Notes under the pieces: generated by a model
Databases searched by the model: none
Told to the model about the DNA's origin: nothing
Seen by the model: the letters and a program-made list of their open reading frames with translations, nothing else
From: an uncultured Porphyromonas sp.
GTDB taxonomy: Bacteria > Bacteroidota > Bacteroidia > Bacteroidales > Porphyromonadaceae
Direction of reading: 5' to 3'
Assembly (NCBI RefSeq): GCF_902489635.1
Contig: NZ_CABUAN010000002.1
Location: 48,030-112,029, forward strand
Length of the DNA: 64,000 nucleotides
Position numbers and translations under genes: made by a program
Part shown: positions 34,667-41,699 of the stretch, piece by piece
How positions within the stretch are numbered: the stretch's first letter is position 1
How the letters are laid out: every line of letters starts with the position of its first letter

Positions 34667-34796
34667 GTTTCTCTCGTATGAAACTAGAGTTTCCTCCCAT
34701 GAAACTAAAGTTTCTTACCTATGAAACTAGAGTTTCATACCTAGGAAACTGGAGTTTCACCCCTATGGAACTAGAGTGCCAACCTATGTTGGCACT
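34667..34796. repeat. 22-bp periodic dyad array 5 (GTTTC/GAAAC type)
   Basis: Six dyads are centred at about 34675.5, 34697, 34718.5, 34740.5, 34762.5 and 34785.5, a spacing of 21.5-23 bp. Arms are GTTTC/GAAAC in four units, GTTTC/GGAAC in one and AGTGCCAAC/GTTGGCACT in the last. The linkers read CTAGA or CTAAA. It lies between the FHA promoter and the cydB terminator. Confidence 0.85.
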
Positions 34797-34824
34797 GGCT
34801 CACCGCCCTATTCAAGCGCAAAGC

Positions 34825-34868
34825 AAGGGGGCGACACCTAGACTCCTTGGTCTAAGTGCCGCCCCCTT
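34825..34868 (-). terminator. Terminator of the cyd operon
   Basis: AAGGGGGCG and CGCCCCCTT pair around an inner TAGAC/GTCTA stem, 49 bases beyond the cydB stop. The U-run on the minus-strand transcript is weak (GCTTT). Confidence 0.7.
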
Positions 34869-34916
34869 TATTAAGGTTCGTTTGCTGACCCTATTGAACG
34901 GGATCAGTCACCGTGA

Positions 34917-36089
34917 CTAGTACTTGATCTCCTCGTCTTGACCCATCTCGTGACGGGTGATCTTCTTGCGGTCGATGGCACGCCAAGCGTAGAAGATGTA
35001 CGCCAGGACAAACGGGATCAGTAGCGAGACGATGCTCATAGCCTTCAGCGTATAGGGGCTGGAGCTACTGTTTTGGATCGTCAGCGAACTATTGATATCT
35101 GCTATCGAGGGGTAGTAAGCCGTGTTGTTGTACCCGAGGATGAGGAGCAGGCCTAGGACAGCGAGGACGACACCGACACCTTCGAGCCAGATACCCTTGC
35201 GGAAGCCTTTCTTGACCAGCGTGAGGATCACACCAGCTAGGACCAGCACCACGCCCACGAGGAAGACGACGAGGATCACGGGCATAGCGAGGAAGTTGTG
35301 CAGGTACTTGTACTGTACGAGGCTGACAGCTCCTGTGGTGGGATCGACGTCATACCCCTTGGTCACCATGAGGAAGACCACATAAGCAACGAAGAGGACG
35401 ACGAAGATAGCTGCATTGGGTAGCAGGCTCTTGCGAGCACGCTCATAGGCAACCTCATCCTCGATATTGTTGATGAAGTATAGGAGCGCCGTGGTGCGTG
35501 CTAGGAAGAGGAGCGTCACACCGAGTACCACATTCCAAGGGTTGAAGATAGCCTCCAGTCCGTGTAGCTGTAGCCCTGTGAGTGGATCGGGCTGCCAGAC
35601 AGAGATGGTCTGCATCGAGGCTTGGAGGTCGTAGATAGCACTCTTGTCCACGATGAAGTTACCGCCCGTGAAGAGCGTCGAGACTGCAGCACCTAGGAGT
35701 ACCGGAGCCAAGACACCATTGATAAAGAGGAAGGTCTGGAAGGTCTTCTTGCCCCATACGTTGCCATGCTTAGACTGATACTCGTACGAGACAGCCTGTA
35801 TGACGAAGGTCAAGCAGATCAAGATCCATACCCAGTAAGCTCCACCGAAGCTAGTCGAGTAGAAGAGCGGGAAGGAAGCAAAGAAGGCACCTCCGAAGGT
35901 GACTAGCGTCGTGAGGGTAAACTCCCACTTACGACCCGTCGAATTGACGAGCATGCGCTGCAGCGGCTCGTCACGACGCGCTGCAAAGATAAAGGTCTGT
36001 CCGCCCTGCACAAAGAGCAGGAAGACAAGCAGGGCTCCCAGCAGTGAGACTAGAAACCACCAGTATTGCTGTAGAAATGCGTAGTCCAT
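34917..36089 (-). CDS. cydB: Cytochrome bd quinol oxidase subunit II
   Basis: A 390-residue polytopic membrane protein whose N-terminus (YWWFLVSLLGALLVFLLFVQGGQT) and nine or so helices fit CydB. With CydA it reduces oxygen at the expense of menaquinol, probably for oxygen scavenging in an anaerobe. It lies 28 bases after cydA and ends at a terminator. Confidence 0.93.
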   Translation of the reverse strand: MDYAFLQQYWWFLVSLLGALLVFLLFVQGGQTFIFAARRDEPLQRMLVNSTGRKWEFTLTTLVTFGGAFFASFPLFYSTSFGGAYWVWILICLTFVIQAVSYEYQSKHGNVWGKKTFQTFLFINGVLAPVLLGAAVSTLFTGGNFIVDKSAIYDLQASMQTISVWQPDPLTGLQLHGLEAIFNPWNVVLGVTLLFLARTTALLYFINNIEDEVAYERARKSLLPNAAIFVVLFVAYVVFLMVTKGYDVDPTTGAVSLVQYKYLHNFLAMPVILVVFLVGVVLVLAGVILTLVKKGFRKGIWLEGVGVVLAVLGLLLILGYNNTAYYPSIADINSSLTIQNSSSSPYTLKAMSIVSLLIPFVLAYIFYAWRAIDRKKITRHEMGQDEEIKY

Positions 36090-36117
36090 TATGATAGTGT
36101 GTCTATGGGATTAGTGA

Positions 36118-37749
36118 TTACTTACTCTCACGCTTGCTAAAGAGCTGCTCTACATCATTTAGATGAGACTCAGGGCCATGCTTGATCGCCTTGACCATGA
36201 TGCTCACCTCTGCGATGAGGAGGATCGTAAAGAGTACGGCAAAGATGATGAACGTGGTCATCACGTTGGCTGGTGCCAGCTTAGAGACAGCGGCATTCAG
36301 CGGGAGCATATCCTGGATAGCCCATGGCTGACGACCCATCTCGGCGACGACCCATCCGGCCTGACTGGCGATCCACGCTAGCGGGATGCAGATGACCGTG
36401 ATGATGTGTAGCCAGCGATAACGTGCAAACTCCTCAGCACTCTTCTTACGCTGCAAGATCCAGATGAGGAGGAGGACAAGAATAAAGAGGAAGCCGCAGC
36501 CGACCATGATACGGAAGGAGTAGTACATGAGCGGTACGTTAGGTACGAGGTCCGCCTTGTCCTGGACATAGCCATAGCCAAAGTGGTCGAAGTTCTCCTG
36601 TATGATCGCATTCTGACGCTCCATCTCGTCAGCGTCACCAGCCTTCTGCGCTTCGCCATAAGCAGCGAGTGCCTCGATAGCGATCTTACCACGACGCATA
36701 CGCTCATCAGCAGAGAGTGCTTGGTTGCCATTCTGATCATAGTAACCACCCTCTAGGATGTTGTTGATCCCTGGCACGTAGCCATCGGTAGAGCGAGTGC
36801 CAAGCCATGAGAGCATAGACGGCATCTTCATGTTGAATACAAATGGATCTTGGTGCTCCTCAGCAAGTGGTGTAAGCTTGTCACAGTCGAGCAGACCGAT
36901 AGCACTGAGCCCTAGGCCCTTGCCGTCAGCAGTCTTACCTTCGGGGGTGCTTTCGCCAGCATCGTAGAGAGCCTCCATAGCGGCGAGCTTCATAGGCTGA
37001 CGCTGAGCCACGTTGTAGCCAGAGGTATCTCCCGTGAAGACCGTGAGCAAGGCAGCGACGAGTCCGAAGGGAGCGATGATACGACTATTGGCCAGTGCAA
37101 ACTCCTTGTGCTTGCCACGAAGGATGTAGATGGCACAGATACCCAACGCAAAGACAGAGCCGAGCACCCAAGAGGAGATAGTCGTATGCCAGAACTTATT
37201 GACCGCTGTACTAGAGAATGCCACAGCCCAGAAGTCGGCCATCTCGCTACGTACGGTAGCGGGGTTGAAGGCCATACCGACAGGGTCTTGCATCCAGGCG
37301 TTAGCGACAAGAATCCAGACGGCCGAGATGGTCGCACCGATGACGGTCAGCCAGGTAGAGGCTAGGTGGAAGCCACGGCTCACCTTGTTCCACCCGAAGA
37401 ACATGACAGCGATGAAGGTCGCCTCCATAAAGAAGGCGAGGATACCCTCGATAGCTAGTGGAGCACCGAAGATATCCCCCACGAGCCAGCTGTAGTTAGA
37501 CCAGTTGGTACCGAACTCAAACTCGAGGATGAGTCCCGTGGCGACGCCGATGGCAAAGTTAATGCCAAAGAGCTTCTGCCAAAACATAGACCACCGCTTC
37601 CACTCGGGGCGATTGGTGCGATAGTACTTAGTCTCGGCTATCGACATGATCACACCCAGTCCGAGTGTGAGTGGCACAAAGAGCCAGTGATAGCATGCGG
37701 TCAGAGCAAATTGCAATCTAGACCAGAGGAGTAAAGCATCTACATTCAT
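36118..37749 (-). CDS. cydA: Cytochrome bd quinol oxidase subunit I
   Basis: This 543-residue heme-bearing subunit shows the b595 ligand region (ALTACYHWLFVPLTLGLG), the b558 histidine in FWHTTISSWVLG, and GRQPWAIQDMLP. A hydrophilic stretch (about residues 250-390) is the quinol-binding Q-loop. It follows the DUF4492 gene by 17 bases. Confidence 0.95.
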   Translation of the reverse strand: MNVDALLLWSRLQFALTACYHWLFVPLTLGLGVIMSIAETKYYRTNRPEWKRWSMFWQKLFGINFAIGVATGLILEFEFGTNWSNYSWLVGDIFGAPLAIEGILAFFMEATFIAVMFFGWNKVSRGFHLASTWLTVIGATISAVWILVANAWMQDPVGMAFNPATVRSEMADFWAVAFSSTAVNKFWHTTISSWVLGSVFALGICAIYILRGKHKEFALANSRIIAPFGLVAALLTVFTGDTSGYNVAQRQPMKLAAMEALYDAGESTPEGKTADGKGLGLSAIGLLDCDKLTPLAEEHQDPFVFNMKMPSMLSWLGTRSTDGYVPGINNILEGGYYDQNGNQALSADERMRRGKIAIEALAAYGEAQKAGDADEMERQNAIIQENFDHFGYGYVQDKADLVPNVPLMYYSFRIMVGCGFLFILVLLLIWILQRKKSAEEFARYRWLHIITVICIPLAWIASQAGWVVAEMGRQPWAIQDMLPLNAAVSKLAPANVMTTFIIFAVLFTILLIAEVSIMVKAIKHGPESHLNDVEQLFSKRESK

Positions 37750-37766
37750 TATGCTATATAGTTAAG

Positions 37767-38048
37767 TTAGTGATTGTCTTGATGAAGTGTATCGATGACA
37801 GGTTCCGTAAGCTGATGCTGCACGAACTCAATCTGCGCCTCCCGGTCTCCCTGCTCCGCAATAACCCGCGGGAAGAAGATAGGACGCAAGATGGCAAACA
37901 TGATAAAGAGCTTGATGGCTACAATAATCCACAGCAGACGGCTCGTGCGGCTTTGACTCCGCAGCCCGTCACGATAAAGGTCGTAAAACCAACGAAGCAC
38001 CCCGCGGGACTTCTGCGCTGTACCTGTAGATTCTGTATCCATACTCAT
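37767..38048 (-). CDS. DUF4492 small membrane protein of the cyd operon
   Basis: A 93-residue protein with one membrane helix (LLWIIVAIKLFIMFAILRPIFFP) preceded by RWFYDLYRDGLRS. This matches the DUF4492 family, found just upstream of cydAB in Bacteroidota and epsilonproteobacteria. It probably assists assembly or stability of the oxidase, as small CydX-like proteins do elsewhere, although it is not homologous by eye. ATG at 38042 is an alternative start. Confidence 0.85.
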   Translation of the reverse strand: MSMDTESTGTAQKSRGVLRWFYDLYRDGLRSQSRTSRLLWIIVAIKLFIMFAILRPIFFPRVIAEQGDREAQIEFVQHQLTEPVIDTLHQDNH

Positions 38049-38070
38049 TGATACTATCTGATATCTGCAA

Positions 38071-38078
38071 CAAATGTA
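38071..38078 (-). promoter_or_regulatory. Predicted -7 promoter box of the cyd operon
   Basis: The minus strand reads TACATTTG, matching TAnnTTTG, 23 bases before the DUF4492 start. Confidence 0.5.
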
Positions 38079-38144
38079 GTGTTTCTAGATTAAAGAAGAA
38101 GTCTTTTGGCGGAATATGTCATAAGAAAGAACGATTTTGTCAAG

Positions 38145-38654
38145 TCAACCACGCCTTCCCCTACCTATTGCGAGGATAGACTCGGGGATGATCTGGTGTA
38201 GCCAGTCGATCACCTCGCCATCGGTCGCCTCCTCGGCAAGCGCTACGATGATGGTGTCGTATCCCGCCACGCTACCGAGCGTGAGCGACGACAAGGAGCT
38301 GTCGAGGATGGTCGCTATAGACTGCGCAAAGCCGGGCTCCGTGCGGATCACCAGCATCTGCCCCGAGAGGGCATACGAGCGGAAGCCGACCGTCGGAGAG
38401 ATCAGTCCCGTGGGCTGCGTCGTGACTGCGTCAGCCTGCGGCATCAGGGGGAGCTGATAGCACGACTTGAAGGAGCCGGGGCGCACCCCCTTGGTAGCAC
38501 CCAGCTCAGAGAGATAGGTCGAGAGCGTCCCCTGCGTGATGGAGATGTTACGTCCTCGCAATAGCTCGAGGAGCATCGCTTGGTCTGTTACTTCGTGGGT
38601 CCTCAGCAGGTCGGCGATGACCCCGAGCCGCTGACTCTTTGTTTGCTTACTCAT
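38145..38654 (-). CDS. argR: Arginine repressor ArgR
   Basis: This 169-residue protein has an N-terminal winged helix (QRLGVIADLLRTHEVTDQAMLLELL, then ITQGTLSTYLSEL) and a C-terminal oligomerisation and arginine-binding domain with the GYDTIIVAL segment (usually GDDT). It should control arginine metabolism genes, none of which adjoin it; the arginase-family gene is 21 kb away. The usual GDDT reading GYDT may alter arginine binding. Confidence 0.88.
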   Translation of the reverse strand: MSKQTKSQRLGVIADLLRTHEVTDQAMLLELLRGRNISITQGTLSTYLSELGATKGVRPGSFKSCYQLPLMPQADAVTTQPTGLISPTVGFRSYALSGQMLVIRTEPGFAQSIATILDSSLSSLTLGSVAGYDTIIVALAEEATDGEVIDWLHQIIPESILAIGRGRRG

Positions 38655-38679
38655 ACTACTCCAGTTCTTCTATTTCTTA

Positions 38680-39642
38680 TCAAGATTGCGGCTCTTCGTC
38701 AGCCTCAGTGCCATCATTGTAAAACTGTGCGCCTGATGCCACATCCGTAATAACCTGTCTGAAGATTTCTCCTTTGCTCCAGCTCCACTCGAAGGGTCCT
38801 ACTCGGTAGTCTGTCAGCTGCTCTCCTGATGGGCTAAAGAAGGCACTAGCCTCTCCCTTGAATATGGTAAAGCCAGCACCATTATAGCAAGCCTCACAAT
38901 TGTCTATCGGGAAGTCTGTAAGACTTTGACCTGTCGCTCGATTAACTACAAATAGCTCTTCGCCTCTTGCGACTAGACTCCAAGGGGTACTGGGACGTCC
39001 CAGCGTAAGGAGCTTGTACTGAGGGAACCGCTGCTCAAACTCTTCAACTAGAGCAAAGCACTCTTTGAATGAATCGTGATACTTAGTCTCATAATCTGCT
39101 AAATCAGCCTTTCCTCCGAACATGCTGATGTCAAACTCATGAACCTTAGCGTCCTCTTCATCCTTTCCGAATGCTAGCCAAGAAGCGAAGCTTCTGTCCT
39201 TGAGCTCTACGAGGCGACTATTCCACGAGTGATACTCATCGCAGACCCATCCCTCAGTAAAGCCAAATAGCCTAGCTGCATCAAAGGAGTCGTTGCGAGC
39301 CCATAAGTAGGGATAGCCATACTTGTCAAACTCCATAGGCCAGAAGTAATGGCTGTATCTAGCGTTGATCCAAATATCCCAGAAGCCTTGCTCCATAAGA
39401 CAAGTAGCATTAAGCAGTGGTATTTCAAAACTATAGTCAGGATACTCATCCTCTGGATCTAAATGCTCAGCCCAATCGTCCGAGTCCGAGTTACGGATAG
39501 TAATCTCAGAGACAAACTGCTTCCGACCTCCGAAGTAACTGATGACTCTATCTATAGTTTGGTTAAACACCTCGAGAGCTAGCTTATTGTCATCTATGTT
39601 GTAGCACTCGTTCGGTAGTATTAAGCTTAAATCAACACTCAT
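38680..39642 (-). CDS. Protein of unknown function, 320 residues
   Basis: No family was recognised. The protein is acidic and rich in Trp, Tyr and Phe, without signal peptide or membrane helices, so probably cytoplasmic. Residues about 225-305 contain short segments (SLVARGEELFVVNRATGQSL, FTIFKGEASAFFSPSGEQLT) that recall weak WG-type beta repeats. Its base composition looks more AT-rich than its neighbours. A relic of a kinase-like gene lies 60 bases upstream on the same strand, with a promoter box further up, so both may come from one accessory locus. A toxin-immunity type role is possible but unproven. Confidence 0.7.
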   Translation of the reverse strand: MSVDLSLILPNECYNIDDNKLALEVFNQTIDRVISYFGGRKQFVSEITIRNSDSDDWAEHLDPEDEYPDYSFEIPLLNATCLMEQGFWDIWINARYSHYFWPMEFDKYGYPYLWARNDSFDAARLFGFTEGWVCDEYHSWNSRLVELKDRSFASWLAFGKDEEDAKVHEFDISMFGGKADLADYETKYHDSFKECFALVEEFEQRFPQYKLLTLGRPSTPWSLVARGEELFVVNRATGQSLTDFPIDNCEACYNGAGFTIFKGEASAFFSPSGEQLTDYRVGPFEWSWSKGEIFRQVITDVASGAQFYNDGTEADEEPQS

Positions 39643-39702
39643 ATGCTTCTAGACTTGTAATGTGTATTAAAGAGGCACAGCCTTCATTTGCGAAGATCGG
39701 TT

Positions 39703-39822
39703 TCAGCAGTTCAAACAGCTATCTAGCTCGTCCTGCACCACCTCTAGATGCTTCAACTGATCTAGATTTTCACTCGCATGCGTGATCGCACTGACATACT
39801 CCGACAATAATGGGTACTGCAT
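39703..39822 (-). pseudogene. Truncated N-terminus of a kinase-like protein
   Basis: An ATG at 39822 opens 39 codons beginning MQYPLLSEYVSAITHASENL and ending with TGA. The pattern (YPLLSEYxxAIxxAxxNxxxLxxL) recalls the N-terminus of Bacteroidota proteins that join a protein-kinase-like domain to WG repeats. The rest of such a protein is missing, so this is probably a gene relic. A TAnnTTTG promoter box remains upstream. The family link rests on memory of the pattern. Confidence 0.4.
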
Positions 39823-39933
39823 CTCTTTAGATTATCTCTCTATGACACGTTCAATCGTTGCGCAAAGCGAAGGAGAAAGGGGGTACATCCTGCTGAAACG
39901 CAATAGCAGTCGTCCCTCCCCGTCCTCGCCTCA

Positions 39934-39941
39934 CAAAGGTA
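39934..39941 (-). promoter_or_regulatory. Predicted -7 promoter box
   Basis: The minus strand reads TACCTTTG. It lies 112 bases before the relic start and could now drive the gene at 38680-39642. Confidence 0.45.
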
Positions 39942-40016
39942 ACACTATTCAATAACATAACAGTCTGATAGTTAGAAGAGGAATCTGCCCGAACTAGAGC
40001 GCGAAAGAGAGGGGCT

Positions 40017-40136
40017 GTTGGCCATTGGCTGTTAGCTGTTAGCTATTGGCTGTTAGCTATCGGAACCATCGGAGCTATCGGAGCTATCAGAGTGATCGGA
40101 TCTCGAATCTCTAACTTCTAATCTCTAACCTCTAAT
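40017..40136. repeat. Simple tandem repeats (7-mer and 9-mer)
   Basis: Three simple repeats follow one another: 7-base units of the GGCTGTT/AGCTATT type (about 40017-40062), 9-base units GAGCTATCG (about 40062-40105), then CTCTAAY heptamers (about 40109-40136). They lead directly into a dyad array. Confidence 0.65.
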
Positions 40137-40138
40137 TA

Positions 40139-40377
40139 CCCTCCTTTCTCGAATATCCACGTGGGAAATCTCAAATCTCCACGTGGATATTTTTTATTTT
40201 CCACGTGGGCGTCATTCATTTCCTCCGAAGTTTCATTTGATTCCTCCGAGGAATTTTTTCTTCCCCACGTGGAAAATAAAAATTCTCCACGTGGGTATTT
40301 CAAAATCTCCACGTGGAGATTCACTTTTCACCGACACAGCTCCGTATCGATATGTAGTCGGGTATAAATTATTGTAA
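40139..40377. repeat. 22-bp periodic dyad array 6 (CCACGTGG type)
   Basis: CCACGTGG centres lie at 40160.5, 40182.5, 40204.5, 40268.5, 40290.5 and 40312.5, with TTCC-type units between. Compared with array 1, the sixth unit has become CCACGTGG. The right flank carries the CCGAC/GTCGG stem and ends AAATTATTGTAA. Overlapping small frames on both strands are repeat artefacts. Confidence 0.85.
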
Positions 40378-40420
40378 CAAGTCGGCGTCTAATTTGCCCA
40401 GCTAGGTGTGACGCATCATG

Positions 40421-40438
40421 AGACTGTTGCAACAGTCT
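40421..40438. repeat. Solo AGACTGTTG palindrome, copy 3
   Basis: AGACTGTTGCAACAGTCT is a perfect 18-base palindrome. Its last base forms part of the stop codon of the minus-strand gene that follows, so the repeat end lies exactly at the 3' end of that gene. Confidence 0.6.
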
Positions 40439-41583
40439 CAGTAGAGGAGGGTGGCGACGAGCGGGAGGTGGTCGCTGGGGCCGGCGAGGTAGCTGTCGCC
40501 GCCGTACGTTCGTCGCGGACGGCCCCACGGGGCTGGGCTCTCGTGCATATACCTCTGTGGGGGCAGGGCTATGCGTGCCGTCTCTAGCTCTAGACGCGGG
40601 TAGCGGGTCTCGGTGAGCAGCGTGCGGGAGACGAAGAGTCGGTCGATGCGCTCCCAGTAGCCTCGGTAATAGTAGCTTCCTGGAGGCATCGTCTTGAGTT
40701 GCTCGTCGGTGAATGGGGGCGTGAGGTCTACCATCGCTAACGAATCGCCTTGAGATAGGTAGACTTGGTAGGAGGCTGCCCAGCTGTCGGTCAAGCCATC
40801 TTCTGGGGTGGCGTTGAAGTCGCCCACGACGACGATGCTTTGCTCTGGATTAGCCATCAAGAGGCTATCGGTACGCATGCGGAGCATCTCGATGAGCGCA
40901 GCACGAGCAGCCTCGGCGGTAGCACCTCCTCGGCGTGAGGGGAGGTGGCAGACGATGAGCGAGAGCGGTGCTGCGGAGGGGAGGCGACCGGAGACGAAGA
41001 GCAGGTTGCGTGTCGGGTAGATGCTGTCGGGCGTGATGCGCAGGGGCCACTCCTCGGTCTGCTCTACGGCAAAGCGGTCTGCGTCATAGAGCAGTGCCAC
41101 GTGAGAGCCACGGCGGTCGGAGCCTGTGGCGCAGATGGTCTTGTAGTTGCCCCCTCGTAAGAGCGTGTGGTGCGCCAGCTGCTCGAGTGCCTCTACGCTC
41201 TCGACCTCTTGTAGTGCTATGAGGGCGGGTATATCCCAGGCGGTCGCATGAGAGATCACCTCGGCTAGCTGATGACACTTGCGCTTCATACGCTCTGCCG
41301 TCCACCCTTTGCGGGCCGTGGGGAGGTACTCGCGATCATCCCAGCGGGTGCTGGGGATGGTGTCAAAGAGGTTCTCCACATTGTATGAGACAATGGTAAA
41401 CCTCTGCTGCGCTATCAAGCAGTAGCCATTGCCTAAGAGCAGAAAGAGTAGTACTAGCCCACGAAAGCGTACGAAGCGACTGTTGCATAAAGGCGAATCG
41501 CGGTGTTGCTTTCGGGATTCGGCTTCGGTCACATACGGAGGTATGCTCCCTTCAGACCTCACCCTCAGCGCCTTGCGCTTCAT
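40438..41583 (-). CDS. Exported endonuclease/exonuclease/phosphatase-family protein
   Basis: The EEP fold is complete: FTIVSYNVENLFDTIPS, ALQEVESVEALEQL, VVVGDFNATPEDG and GPSDHLPLVATL. A hydrophobic stretch (GLVLLFLLLGNGYCLIAQQ) ahead of the domain acts as a signal peptide or anchor, so the enzyme is probably periplasmic or secreted, with DNA, RNA or phospholipid as possible substrates. The first 35 or so residues (KRKALRVRSEGSIPPYVTEA) are encoded by a copy of the dispersed repeat also found at 50141-50268. No start codon exists in frame between that repeat and the signal sequence, so the gene now depends on one supplied by the repeat: ATG 41583, or GTG 41532. ATG 41649 lies within the upstream terminator. 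Confidence 0.8.
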   Translation of the reverse strand: MKRKALRVRSEGSIPPYVTEAESRKQHRDSPLCNSRFVRFRGLVLLFLLLGNGYCLIAQQRFTIVSYNVENLFDTIPSTRWDDREYLPTARKGWTAERMKRKCHQLAEVISHATAWDIPALIALQEVESVEALEQLAHHTLLRGGNYKTICATGSDRRGSHVALLYDADRFAVEQTEEWPLRITPDSIYPTRNLLFVSGRLPSAAPLSLIVCHLPSRRGGATAEAARAALIEMLRMRTDSLLMANPEQSIVVVGDFNATPEDGLTDSWAASYQVYLSQGDSLAMVDLTPPFTDEQLKTMPPGSYYYRGYWERIDRLFVSRTLLTETRYPRLELETARIALPPQRYMHESPAPWGRPRRTYGGDSYLAGPSDHLPLVATLLY

Positions 41584-41600
41584 CCTTTCTGCAAAGTCTA
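41476..41600. repeat. Truncated MITE-like repeat at the start of the EEP gene
   Basis: This segment is the reverse complement of 50141-50268 with few differences, from GACTGTTGCATAAAGGC at one end to GCAAAGTCTA at the other. It lacks the outer hairpin arm seen in the complete copy. It encodes the N-terminal extension of the EEP-family protein. Confidence 0.7.
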
Positions 41601-41623
41601 GGAAGATGGAGCTGGTCATCTCA

Positions 41624-41680
41624 AATAAAAAAGGAAGCGACGCTCCCATAGAGTCTACTGTTTCTACGAGAGCGTCGCTT
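41624..41680 (-). terminator. Intrinsic terminator of pepO
   Basis: GAGCGTCGCTT (41670-41680) and AAGCGACGCTC (41635-41645) form an 11-bp stem, followed on the minus strand by CCTTTTTTATTTGA. It lies 20 bases beyond the pepO stop. Confidence 0.88.
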
Positions 41681-41699
41681 TACGTTGATATAGTGTCGA

